From Thysanoteuthis rhombus (Eukaryota > Mollusca > Cephalopoda > Oegopsida > Thysanoteuthidae), in NCBI GenBank assembly GCA_963457665.1, contig OY735207.1:54250779-54314778 (forward strand): a DNA stretch of 64,000 nt, written 5' to 3'. The position numbers were made by a program, and so were the translations under genes. Below are positions 61,901 through 64,000 of this stretch, piece by piece. Positions within the stretch are counted from its first letter, which is position 1. Each line of letters starts with the position of its first letter. The notes below the pieces were generated by a model that worked only from the letters and a program-made list of their open reading frames with translations, did not search any database and was not told where the DNA came from.

Positions 61901-62533
61901 GATGAATTAAGGTTTCTTCTTGCATTCAACCATGTATGGTCTGTGCACCTACCCCCAATATTTTTATTATGAGTACCAAATCCTTCTCCGTCATGATATG
62001 CAACTGTCCGTAATCTAAGTAATAACAAATTCTACTCTAAACTAGTAATTTCTTCGATTAAATCTTAATGTGCATCTTGATTTTATTGGTTCCCCATTCA
62101 GTTTTAAGTTACTTTTTTTTTTATATCAATTCAAAATAAGTTTGAAAAATACAATTATTGTAAACTGACTTATGTGATTTAGTTGGACTATTCTCCTCAC
62201 CCTCATTGTTAATTTTTTTTCACAACATTTTGGTAGTGTATGCTCAAGCTTTCCATGAGTGTTGTTTGTTCTGGAATATGAAAGCAAAGCCTCACTCAAG
62301 AAAGGCCAGAGAGTTCACAGCCAAATGTTTTGAAAAAAGGAACGACAAAAGTTAGGAAAATAGTCCAACTAAACCACATTCAATGATCAAAATATGCAAT
62401 GACTGTATATTGACTTTTTCAAAATTCACTACTTCATACAATTCTGTTTTTTTGTTTCAGCTTGAAGGAATTCTATTTTGATGGTTCATTTTCTATGTTT
62501 CAGGCAAAATACGGAAAGAGGGGTGTCTTGTAA
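13535..62533 (+). CDS. Spliced gene of unknown family, 11 supported exons, 5' end missing
   Basis: Eleven open segments with GT-AG borders join in one frame and end at TAA 62531-62533. Introns are about 3.1, 9.6, 3.7, 6.3, 1.0, 2.6, 1.3, 6.7, 2.8 and 8.9 kb. The first joins in phase 1, the ninth in phase 2 and the others in phase 0. The product is about 1,005 residues from the first supported exon. It is basic and rich in Ser, Lys, Arg and Pro, with a nonapeptide repeat, acidic runs, a Tyr/Arg-rich block and a short charged helix-like stretch near the C terminus. No signal peptide, enzyme motif or familiar domain is visible. By composition I infer a scaffold or cytoskeleton-associated protein, but this is only a guess. 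Phase agreement across ten junctions is the main evidence. The start codon and any exons before 13535 are not identified. Confidence 0.72.
13843..14103 (-). pseudogene. RTE-like LINE fragment, C-terminal part of the reverse transcriptase ORF
   Basis: The minus-strand reading gives KLRTMQRALETIMLKITRRD, then a stretch ending DHVAKMTDNRW. This is the conserved pattern that follows the polymerase domain in RTE-like and related non-LTR elements (Q-R-A-x-E, M-L, R-D, H-x-A-K, D-x-R-W). It is short and has lost its flanks, so it is a dead fragment. It lies just inside intron 1, opposite to the gene. Confidence 0.7.
14570..14700 (+). repeat. Dispersed repeat shared with 52150-52240
   Basis: TTCTGGTCACACCAAATTGCA and ACAGGTCCCAGGGTTGT match TTCTGGTCACATCAGATTACA and ACAGGTCACAGGGTTGT near 52170-52235 in the same order and orientation. 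Function unknown. Confidence 0.55.
14930..15075 (+). repeat. SINE-like family 1, copy 3 (tRNA-like head)
   Basis: GTGGCCGAGCCGTTAGCAGC resembles a polymerase III A box and GAGTTCAAACTCTAAT a B box. The trailing TGGGTAAGGCATGGATTCAT matches the other copies. Confidence 0.6.
16381..16469. repeat. CT microsatellite, about 44 units
   Basis: An uninterrupted (CT)n of about 89 bp, 296 bp before exon 2. An open Ser-Leu frame through it is an artefact. Confidence 0.98.
16765..16901 (+). CDS. Exon 2
   Basis: The acceptor is a T-rich tract ending TTTTTTAG and the donor is GCGTTG|GTAAGAT. The exon is 137 nt: two bases that complete a Leu codon, then 45 codons (DSGYSMGSFYDATNFSNAVM to SQMNSAL). The peptide is rich in Asp, Ser, Tyr and Asn. 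A second AG three bases downstream (TAG|ACAGC) would remove one codon and shift phase, so the first acceptor is chosen by fit with exon 1. It ends in phase 0, matching the next exon. Confidence 0.72.
17874..18239. mobile_element. hAT-like MITE (degenerate)
   Basis: The left end CAGGGGTAGGCGATCTTTAT and the right end GTAGATTGCATGTTCCCTG show the imperfect inverted ends CAGGGxx / xxCCCTG seen in many hAT non-autonomous elements. The inside is AT-rich and non-coding. No clear 8-bp target duplication is left. Confidence 0.5.
18787..18952. mobile_element. Palindromic MITE-like foldback element
   Basis: Arms of about 36 bp are nearly complementary: the left contains ACTTTGCTTTTGTGACCAAG and the right contains CTTGGCCACAAAAGCAAAGG, with about 90 bp of AT-rich sequence between. 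It could fold into a long hairpin. Confidence 0.75.
19015..19260 (+). repeat. Dispersed family B, copy 1
   Basis: The words GGAAGAGTTCATTGTTTCAAA, GCAAAATTGTTACC and AAATATTG align in order with 38830-39060. A shorter piece is at 30785-30870. Confidence 0.65.
19937..20115 (+). CDS. Candidate alternative last exon, 58 codons plus stop
   Basis: TCTAATTTTAG precedes a phase 0 reading of 58 codons. It begins YALLWSRAAAYREQQPSAPL and ends SKLRRSKRYGCRL before TAA at 20113-20115. The other two frames close sooner. Joining from exon 2 is in frame. The base composition is GC-richer than the surrounding intron and AATAAA lies 148 bp past the stop. It could instead be internal: GATT|GTAAGC is a good donor ending in phase 2 at 20112, and it could join the secondary acceptor at 26542. 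No family is recognised. Open length and composition make chance unlikely but not excluded. Confidence 0.5.
20263..20268 (+). promoter_or_regulatory. AATAAA poly(A) signal for the 19937 exon
   Basis: A canonical AATAAA lies 148 bp after the TAA that closes the candidate terminal exon at 19937. It supports that exon as a 3' end. In DNA this AT-rich such hexamers also arise by chance. Confidence 0.35.
20515..20600 (+). repeat. tRNA-like SINE sequence
   Basis: GCGCGGGTTCAAATCTCAC is a good polymerase III B box or T-arm. It follows a plausible A-box region (GTGGTTCAGACGTGTAAGAG). It does not fold as a complete tRNA by eye, so a tRNA-derived SINE is more likely than a gene. Confidence 0.45.
23146..23192. 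repeat. AT microsatellite
   Basis: An uninterrupted TA run of about 47 bp. Confidence 0.95.
25311..25428 (+). pseudogene. Degenerate 5S rRNA or 5S-derived SINE head
   Basis: About 118 bp follow the order of animal 5S rRNA: a TCTTACGGCCA start, CCGGTTCTCGTGCGATCACC, GTCGAGCCTGGTCAATACCT, GGATGAGTAAACGCTTGGGG, then ATACCATGCACTGTAAG. The length is that of a full 5S gene. Several changes at normally fixed positions argue against function. A lone, mutated copy fits a 5S pseudogene or the head of a 5S-derived (SINE3 type) retroposon. Confidence 0.8.
25981..26340 (-). other. Unassigned 119-codon minus-strand open frame
   Basis: An ATG-led frame just upstream of exon 3 on the opposite strand. It is AT-rich, and Lys/Ile/Leu/Ser/Asn dominate the translation. 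No motif is recognised. It may be a transposon remnant or chance. Confidence 0.15.
26540..28204 (+). CDS. Exon 3, large low-complexity exon with nonapeptide repeats
   Basis: This is the longest open segment in the window: 1,665 nt, 555 codons, phase 0 at both ends. The acceptor is TCATTGCAG|AGAGCG and the donor is ATCAAG|GTAATG. If not spliced, the frame runs on to TGA at 28274-28276. The N-terminal part is rich in Ser, Arg, Gln and Pro. About 70 codons in come nine tandem nonapeptides of the type SDSLKxSKx. Later come acidic runs such as SDDEDYESS and DDDEEEVV, a less biased stretch around HTPFHFQGPLMIGEKP, and a basic patch PRRRRYPVY near the end. There is no membrane segment or catalytic motif. 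The composition suggests a largely disordered scaffold-like region with many possible phosphorylation sites (inference). The acceptor lies in AGAGAG, so other phases are possible. Confidence 0.85.
26750..26992 (+). repeat. Coding 27-bp tandem repeat (nine nonapeptides)
   Basis: Exactly 243 bp translate to nine consecutive nonapeptides: SDSLKVSKI, SDSLKTSKP, FGSPKLSKI, SDSLKISKP, SDSFKLAKP, SDSPQLSKK, LESRKKPKS, SESLQLVKI and PDSLEKAKI. The first six are close copies and the last three have decayed. All units keep frame, which points to selection on length. Such Ser/Lys repeats are typical of disordered linkers or phosphorylated tails. Confidence 0.9.
28945..29400 (-). pseudogene. Degenerate non-LTR retrotransposon fragment
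   Basis: The minus-strand translation near 29310-29340 gives FLYGCET followed by a stop. This is the YGxExW-type signature after the reverse transcriptase domain of RTE/CR1-like elements. The block is GC-richer than its surroundings and broken by stops. Confidence 0.55.
30025..30205 (+). repeat. Dispersed family C, forward copy
   Basis: It shares GGCCGAGTCGTCAGAGGTTC, TATAATGGCTCGCTGCAAAA and a GCGAAAAGGTGAAC-like tail with the copies at 10385-10620 (reverse) and 47120-47335. Confidence 0.7.
30613..30714 (+). CDS. Candidate alternative last exon with a membrane-spanning tail
   Basis: A very strong pyrimidine tract (30580-30610, almost all C and T) ends in AG. A phase 0 reading of 33 codons and a TAA follow. 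Joined to exon 3 it would append a basic start (IKEPKKIEFH), about 18 mostly hydrophobic residues (IAFLLMSLFFYSYVI), then a short basic end (RCWYNHRK). That is the plan of a C-terminal membrane anchor. There is no AATAAA close by. Openings of similar length follow other acceptor-like sites here by chance, so this is a candidate only. A GTAATT inside the last codons could also act as a donor. Confidence 0.33.
   Translation: MKEPKKIEFHIAFLLMSLFFYSYVIRCWYNHRK
30700..31075. repeat. Element bounded by inverted microrepeats
   Basis: The left edge has TTTCATCG-type units (GCAAGTAATTTCATCG, GCAAGATAATTTCATCG). The right edge has several GCGATGTAATTAAC-type units in the opposite sense. The inside includes a piece of dispersed family B. 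It looks like a non-autonomous transposon with subterminal repeats. Confidence 0.5.
31890..32324 (+). CDS. Exon 4, Tyr/Arg-rich exon
   Basis: The exon is 435 nt, 145 codons, phase 0 at both ends. The acceptor is CTCCTCCTCCTCACAG|GTTTCG and the donor is TACAAG|GTGACA. It begins VSTDFRRSPKAAVAALRASR. The second half is unusually rich in Tyr and Arg, with motifs such as YRPSDPVYIRRRAATRSFYP and GRYLRSVPRIYYGRTYQ. Without splicing the frame would close three codons later at TAA. GC content is clearly higher than in the flanks. No known domain is recognised; the regular Tyr/Arg spacing may be a binding or assembly segment (inference). Confidence 0.8.
33360..33699. mobile_element. Tigger/pogo-like MITE with TA target site
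   Basis: Ends: TA|CAGTGTTGTCCCATTTATCC on the left and GGATAAATGGTCCAGTACTG|TA on the right. These are inverted repeats beginning CAGT, and TA flanks both sides, as for TcMar-Tigger/pogo elements. It is 340 bp long and has no transposase. Confidence 0.8.
33710..33762. repeat. AT microsatellite
   Basis: A TA run of about 53 bp directly beside the MITE at 33360-33699. Confidence 0.95.
34719..35014. mobile_element. Foldback element, family F copy 1
   Basis: Inverted arms of about 130 bp flank a short centre. The left arm reads ATTATACACTGATTTACTCG, GGTTGTTACGGTCACAGTG, CTGGCCTTCTTCAGGTGTCT. The right arm is its complement with modest divergence (AGGCACCTGAAGAAGGCCGA, ATAAATCAGTGTATAATGAT). Related copies are at 59529-59838, 62172-62379 and half at 29455-29600. 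Confidence 0.85.
35977..36151 (+). pseudogene. Possible Ig-domain exon relic
   Basis: An open reading without ATG ends ILGDDGEFSCQ and is followed by GTAACG, a plausible donor. The D-D-G-E-F-x-C-Q string is the F-strand signature of Ig domains, like that of nephrin/IrreC-type adhesion proteins. A WFQ lies upstream, where the core Trp would be expected. It does not fit the phase or style of the surrounding gene. It may be a transduced or chance sequence. Confidence 0.3.
36490..36806. mobile_element. hAT-like MITE with GGGCTGGCCCT ends
   Basis: GGGCTGGCCCTCGG at the left and CTTGGGCTGGCCCTAG at the right contain the palindromic GGGCxGGCCCT core common in non-autonomous elements of this type. 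A related single end is at 37545-37560 (GGTCGGCCCTAGG). Confidence 0.45.
38591..38695 (+). CDS. Exon 5
   Basis: The exon is 105 nt, 35 codons, phase 0-0. The acceptor is TTTCCAATCCAG|GCGCTG and the donor is CATAAG|GTAACA. The reading starts ALLVGEDKLDDPDRPRPRKP and ends KLQNLDHK. It is charged, with a central Pro/Arg-rich run. The other two frames contain stops. It continues the low-complexity basic style of exons 3 and 4. Confidence 0.72.
38696..39740 (+). other. Intron 5
   Basis: Mostly a composite repeat: a family B copy (38830-39060), then a stretch at 39085-39140 whose reverse complement matches the SINE-like element at 55085-55270. The remainder is AT-rich with nothing recognised. Confidence 0.6.
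38830..39060 (+). repeat. Dispersed family B, copy 2
   Basis: It aligns colinearly with 19015-19260: GGAAGAGTCCATTGTTTCAA, GCAAATTTGTTGCC, GTTGAAATATTGCAAACC. Confidence 0.65.
39741..39818 (+). CDS. Exon 6
   Basis: The exon is 78 nt, 26 codons, phase 0-0. The acceptor is TATTATTTTTCAG|GAGAAC and the donor is AAGAAT|GTAAGT, close to consensus. The peptide begins ENLSSLMATPHTPHTVTLKA. It is Thr/Pro/His-rich with a basic end, and no domain is recognised. Confidence 0.7.
41848..41942 (-). repeat. SINE-like family 1, copy 4 (reverse)
   Basis: The reverse complement contains GTAACAGTTACCGGCACAGA, then AATCGGCGAGCCGAGGTTAA, matching the head of the copies at 8838 and 11775. Confidence 0.65.
42240..42395 (+). 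promoter_or_regulatory. Possible internal promoter and 5'UTR before the ATG exon
   Basis: This stretch is GC-richer than nearby intron. It contains the AP-1 type sequence TGACTCA in GCTGACTCAGTAG (about 42297-42309), an AT-rich TGTAAATAGG about 30 bp upstream of it, and then leads to an ATG in a good context. Nothing here proves initiation. It is proposed because the exon at 42396 has a poor acceptor but a clean start codon. Confidence 0.22.
42396..42482 (+). CDS. Exon 7: internal exon or alternative first exon starting at ATG
   Basis: Twenty-nine codons run from ATG (context AAAAAGATGA) to donor TCATCG|GTAAGC. The peptide is MNHRFHSDLDSSF followed by a Ser/Thr/Val/Lys-rich run. The upstream AG at 42394-42395 gives phase 0, so it can join exon 6, but the pyrimidine tract lies about 20 bp back and an earlier AG intervenes. 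Acceptors at 42437 and 42440 give the wrong phase. The alternative is that transcription starts just upstream and this is a first exon with its own ATG. Translation from here through exons 8-11 gives about 162 residues. Confidence 0.55.
42483..43786 (+). other. Intron 7, with a hAT-like MITE
   Basis: Apart from the MITE at 43497-43716 it is AT-rich, with short CA and TA runs near 42925, and shows nothing else recognised. Confidence 0.6.
43497..43716. mobile_element. hAT-like MITE with 8-bp target duplication
   Basis: The inverted ends are CAGTGGCGTAGTGCT and AGCACTACACCACTG. Flanks are GTTTTATC on the left and GTTTTATT on the right, an 8-bp duplication matching at seven positions. At 220 bp it is non-autonomous. 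It sits 70 bp before exon 8. Confidence 0.85.
43787..43867 (+). CDS. Exon 8
   Basis: The exon is 81 nt, 27 codons, phase 0-0. The acceptor is TAATCCTTTTCAG|CCGGTC and the donor is TGGCAG|GTTTGT. It begins PVLPNYSWRAIRDVDGYTTP and ends VNLMSWQ. It is GC-richer than its flanks and less biased than other exons, with two Trp and two Tyr, so it could be part of a small folded or binding segment. The same frame stays open to TGA at 44018-44020, but that extension resembles a repeat copy near 44560, which supports the donor. Confidence 0.7.
44030..44545. mobile_element. Inverted-repeat element with internal tandem duplication
   Basis: The left end AACTTTGGTTTCTGGGTAGG and right end CCCAGCTTGAAACCAAACTT are inverted. 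Inside, ATTGTCAGCATTTACTTCAT-like sequence occurs twice about 120 bp apart (near 44275 and 44400), a tandem duplication. It is non-coding. Confidence 0.65.
44695..44928. mobile_element. hAT-like MITE, CAGGGGCGGATCCAG type
   Basis: CAGGGGCGGATCCAG on the left and CTGGATCCGCTCCTG on the right form a 15-bp inverted repeat with one mismatch. This end type is common in animal non-autonomous hAT elements. The 8-bp flanks no longer match. It directly precedes the candidate exon at 44962. Confidence 0.8.
44962..45033 (+). CDS. Candidate alternative last exon (23 codons plus stop)
   Basis: The acceptor GTTTATTCCAATACAG is followed in phase 0 by LHSTTTERRRSLRRSITF and five more residues, then TAA at 45031-45033. 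It joins exon 8 in frame. AATAAA sits at 45234-45239, about 200 bp past the stop. The Arg/Ser/Thr-rich peptide matches the style of the gene. It starts just past the right end of a hAT-like MITE. It is short, so chance cannot be ruled out. Confidence 0.45.
   Translation, partial: LHSTTTERRRSLRRSITFTDKSL
45234..45239 (+). promoter_or_regulatory. AATAAA poly(A) signal for the 44962 exon
   Basis: A canonical AATAAA about 200 bp after the stop of the candidate exon at 44962, followed by a T-rich tract. Its spacing fits a short 3'UTR. Confidence 0.35.
47120..47335 (+). repeat. Dispersed family C, forward copy 2
   Basis: CTGGCTGAGTCGTTGGATGC, then CTACAATGGCTCGCTGCAAA, then a T-run and ACGCGAAAAGGTCGCATAAA. 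The same order is found at 30025-30205. Confidence 0.68.
49680..49875 (-). repeat. Dispersed element D, reverse copy
   Basis: The reverse complement of 6395-6600 with moderate divergence (GGTGACCTTGAATTAC, ATTAGGTCAATAGGCTTTGT). It ends against a TA/GA microsatellite. Confidence 0.68.
49873..49910. repeat. Compound TA/GA microsatellite
   Basis: (TA)10 followed directly by (GA)9. Confidence 0.95.
50347..50473. mobile_element. Near-perfect 127-bp hairpin 115 bp before exon 9
   Basis: The left arm starts AAAGACAAAATGGCAATTGT and the right arm ends ACAATTGCCATTTTGTCTTT. The first 25 bp are perfectly complementary. The inner CCTTGTGATATATTCAATT pairs with AATTGAATGTATCACAAGG with one mismatch. 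A loop of about 7 bp remains. It may be a very young foldback element, or a transcript hairpin inside intron 8. Confidence 0.85.
50589..50800 (+). CDS. Exon 9, charged helix-like exon
   Basis: The exon is 212 nt: 70 codons plus two bases. The acceptor is GTGTTCTTATTTCAG|TACCGA and the donor is ACCCA|GTAGGT. It begins YRLDSRLDPEDLISKPSSYG. A strongly charged stretch, MRDQVRDVQDKLDRHRQLMD, follows and could form a short amphipathic helix or coiled coil. The last two bases CA plus G from the next exon encode Gln. If not spliced, the frame ends at once at TAG. GC content is well above the flanks. Confidence 0.8.
51300..51390. repeat. Dispersed repeat shared with 61530-61640
   Basis: GATTGTGTTCCTCCAATCTTC then CCAAGTGAGGGTTTGCATGC match GATTGTGTTGCACCTATCTTC then CCAAGTGGGAAGGGTTTGTC at 61580. 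Confidence 0.55.
53401..53512 (+). CDS. Weak candidate alternative last exon
   Basis: A long pyrimidine-rich tract ends in CCATGGCAG. The reading in the phase left by exon 9 (CA|C = His) gives KMYTSFEWHSPKTGCNTFSE and about 16 more residues to TAA at 53510-53512. It lies 40 bp before exon 10, so it would be an exclusive alternative to it. The T-run that encodes the final Phe residues is suspicious and no AATAAA is close. Confidence 0.22.
53553..53631 (+). CDS. Exon 10, Gly-rich exon
   Basis: The exon is 79 nt: one base completing Gln, then 26 codons. The acceptor is AAGTTTTTCCAG|GCACAG and the donor is CGCACG|GTAGGG. The peptide is HSDRVGADTGLGDSLAAGGG then LSAGRT. Phase 0 and phase 1 readings hit a stop early or at the donor; only phase 2, the phase exon 9 provides, stays open and splices cleanly. 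GC content is about 65%, far above the flanks. Confidence 0.75.
55085..55270 (-). repeat. tRNA-like SINE, reverse orientation
   Basis: The reverse complement carries GGTTGTGAGTTCAATTTTC, a B-box-like T-arm, preceded by AGCTGGTTGTTTACCGGGC. It runs on through CACTGCAGTAGGACAATGG and GAGTTGAGTTATGATAAA. Parts recur at 51005-51075 (same strand) and 39085-39140 (opposite strand). Confidence 0.65.
57433..57775 (+). repeat. AT-rich dispersed element, copy 2 (complete)
   Basis: TCAAGTTTACGTCTAAAATG at the start and GATGCTAGCACATCTAAAAA at the end. It matches both halves of the interrupted copy at 814-1515, and its ACATCTAGAT-type words recur at 54110-54200. Confidence 0.65.
57950..58400 (-). pseudogene. 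Degenerate non-LTR retrotransposon fragment
   Basis: The minus-strand translation around 58260-58290 gives LLYDGEK, a decayed form of the YGxExW signature after reverse transcriptase. It is surrounded by broken LINE-like sequence with slightly higher GC. Confidence 0.45.
59529..59838. mobile_element. Foldback element, family F copy 2 (older)
   Basis: The left arm has CACTCAGATTAGTGTCCTCA and CTCTCTGGCCTTCTTCTGTC. The right arm has GACACTAGTCCAAATAAATC and GTGGCAGACAACTTGAGAAGG. The arms are complementary but more diverged than at 34719. Confidence 0.7.
61366..61403. repeat. ATC trinucleotide repeat
   Basis: (ATC)n interrupted by AACACC. Confidence 0.95.
62172..62379. mobile_element. Foldback element related to family F
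   Basis: Left ATGTGATTTAGTTGGACTAT and right ATAGTCCAACTAAACCACAT are inverted and complementary. Further in, TTTTCACAACATTTTGG is opposed by CCAAATGTTTTGAAAA. It ends 81 bp before the first of two acceptors of the last exon. Confidence 0.75.
62504..62533 (+). CDS. Exon 11, last coding exon
   Basis: The acceptor TTTTCTATGTTTCAG is followed in phase 0 by AKYGKRGVL and TAA. A second strong acceptor 43 bp upstream (TTTTTTTGTTTCAG|CTTGAA) would give LEGILF and a stop instead, so two C termini are possible. I prefer the downstream site because its basic Gly/Lys/Arg ending continues exon 10. Confidence 0.58.
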   Translation, partial: AKYGKRGVL

Positions 62534-63350
62534 AGCAAGATAGGAAACCGAACAGAATCGGCAGAACCGAACCTTCCCTGGAGTAGAAATCTGTTTTTTC
62601 TCCTAACACTCTGTAGCTCTATGATAGCCACCCACCCACAGCCTGCCTTAGCAGTAAATGAGTGACCAACGCTGTCACCAAAGTGCCTAATCTATCTTGT
62701 GTGCCACACTCTGTGTTCCTTCCTGGGATTTGGAATTCCTCCATAGAGCTTCTCTTCTGCATTTCTACAGTGTGTATATAATATAGAGATTATATGCATA
62801 TATTATTGCACATTTACAAGACTATATCATTGTTAAAAGGATAAGAAAAAAAAAAAAAACCCTAAAAAAGAATTTCTCCCCATCAATGTGGCACCATTTC
62901 CTTTCCAAAATCTTTTCAAGAATATAATTGGAACTCACACACTCGGATATCTTTGCCAGATGTCACCAAAATTCACAGCTGCTGTTCTTTCAAATATGAA
63001 AACATCAGACGTACAAGAAGCACTCAAGCCCATCAAAAAATGAAAACTTTTCGATAGCAATTTCATTAAATAAGATGGCAAGAAACTGTAAATGGCTAAA
63101 CTTATTGAACGTTTCTATCTTTATTGTTATGATTTATTTTTAATATCTTTTTAATCAGTTATTTCCTTGTTATTTGAATTTTTTAATTTAAAATTCTCAG
63201 TTTCAGTAATTAATGAGAAATTGCCTTTATGCCCCCCACTGTCAATGAGGTATGTTAACATTATTGGTGATTGAATCAAGCTTTGTTCAAGTAGTGCTCT
63301 GAAGATCACATGAAAGCAAAAGACAAAAATAAAGTGTTTTCCAACATTAT
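62534..63350 (+). other. Probable 3'UTR
   Basis: Non-coding sequence follows the last TAA. Possible poly(A) signals are ATTAAA at 63065-63070, AATAAA at 63328-63333 and AATAAA at 63565-63570. The last is followed about 15 bp later by a genomic run of about 19 A. The true end cannot be chosen from sequence alone. Confidence 0.4.
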
Positions 63351-63579
63351 CTTTGGTTTTGAATATTATCTTTGTTTCTGAATAGTCTAACATTATCACT
63401 AAGGCTGCAGGTCAACGTGTGAACCTTTGCTCCCAAATAATGAACAAGTAGACAAAGCCTGCTCGAAATCTACAAGGAGGTCAACCTATATGCTAGGTTG
63501 GGAACCTCACTTCCAGAATTGTGGTCTACTCCCCGCCCAATATGAGAGCAATTGATTAAGAAGGAATAAACAAGGTTCA

Positions 63580-63905
63580 ACACTGAAAAAAAAAAAAAAA
63601 AAATTTAATATTGTGGTAAGTGGCTCAATACATAAAAGTGCTGGTTGAAAAAAAAGATTTTTTAAATTGAAGTTTATCTGGAAATCATAAGTTCAATCCT
63701 TAGATTAGGTAGTGTGTATATCTACACACCACCTTATTAGATGAATATCAGCAGCAAGCTGAGTGCCTTACCATGTGATAATTGTAAATAGCAAGACCTA
63801 TGTATATAGTGAGCTTTCCCTACACTTGTGGTCTTTTGCCAGGTAGATACTTGAAGCATAAGGTCATAAGTTCGGAGATTTCCTTCACTGGTCATATATA
63901 GGATT
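63580..63905 (+). repeat. A-run and SINE-like sequence at the window end
   Basis: AATAAA (63565) and a run of about 19 A are followed by GTGGTAAGTGGCTCAATAC and CATAAGTTCAATCCTTAGAT, which resemble an A box and B box. A similar piece, AAGGTCATAAGTTCGGAGAT, occurs near 63860. This looks like retroposed sequence. The rest up to 64000 shows nothing else. Confidence 0.4.
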
Positions 63906-64000
63906 CTTTGGAATGAGAATACACCACCAAAGTGACACTTGAAGGCAAGAGAGTAGAGTGACCAAAACATCAAAATAAAGACATATCTTTCATTTTAATT

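Larger units (their letters stand above)
53632..62503 (+). other. Intron 10 (about 8.9 kb)
   Basis: Very AT-rich and full of old repeats: AT-rich element copies (54100-54200, 57433-57775), a SINE-like reverse element (55085-55270), an antisense LINE scrap (57950-58400), foldback elements (59529-59838, 62172-62379) and an ATC repeat (61366-61403). Two acceptor-led phase 0 openings (55899-55982 and 61291-61464) are weak alternative last exons. Confidence 0.6.

Overview
This window is animal nuclear DNA. It is AT-rich, has long GT-AG introns, and carries dense microsatellites, MITEs, foldback elements, tRNA-like SINEs and broken LINEs. The repeat content looks lophotrochozoan, probably molluscan and perhaps cephalopod. 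That is a recollection of repeat style, not a search result. There is no sign of prokaryotic organisation.

One protein-coding gene can be supported. It lies on the + strand, its 5' end is not found, and its 3' end is near 62.5-63.4 kb. Eleven exons join in one consistent frame: 13535-13643, 16765-16901, 26540-28204, 31890-32324, 38591-38695, 39741-39818, 42396-42482, 43787-43867, 50589-50800, 53553-53631 and 62504-62533. Only two introns are not phase 0 (one phase 1, one phase 2), and both match exactly across the junction. The predicted product is about 1,005 residues without its N terminus. It is basic, low in complexity and probably largely disordered. It has a ninefold nonapeptide repeat, acidic and Ser/Arg/Lys-rich stretches, a Tyr/Arg-rich exon and a short charged helical segment near the C terminus. 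I do not recognise the family.

The gene looks modular. Six consecutive exons (26540 to 43867) are symmetric phase 0-0. The exon at 42396 starts with ATG and may be an alternative first exon giving a product of about 162 residues. Several intronic open stretches fit alternative last exons; those at 19937 and 44962 have AATAAA downstream, and one at 30613 would add a membrane-spanning tail. The big exon begins at an overlapping AGAGAG acceptor that could give all three phases.

Layout: 1-13.5 kb holds two 29-bp minisatellites, SINE-like repeats and no confident exon. 13.5-28.3 kb holds the first exons, an RTE-like LINE scrap, MITEs and a degenerate 5S rRNA sequence. 28.3-43.9 kb holds middle exons with LINE scraps, a Tigger/pogo-like MITE, a large foldback element and hAT-like MITEs. 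43.9-53.6 kb holds an inverted-repeat element, a near-perfect 127-bp hairpin and the C-terminal exons. 53.6-64 kb is a repeat-rich intron, the last exon, its 3'UTR and SINE-like sequence.
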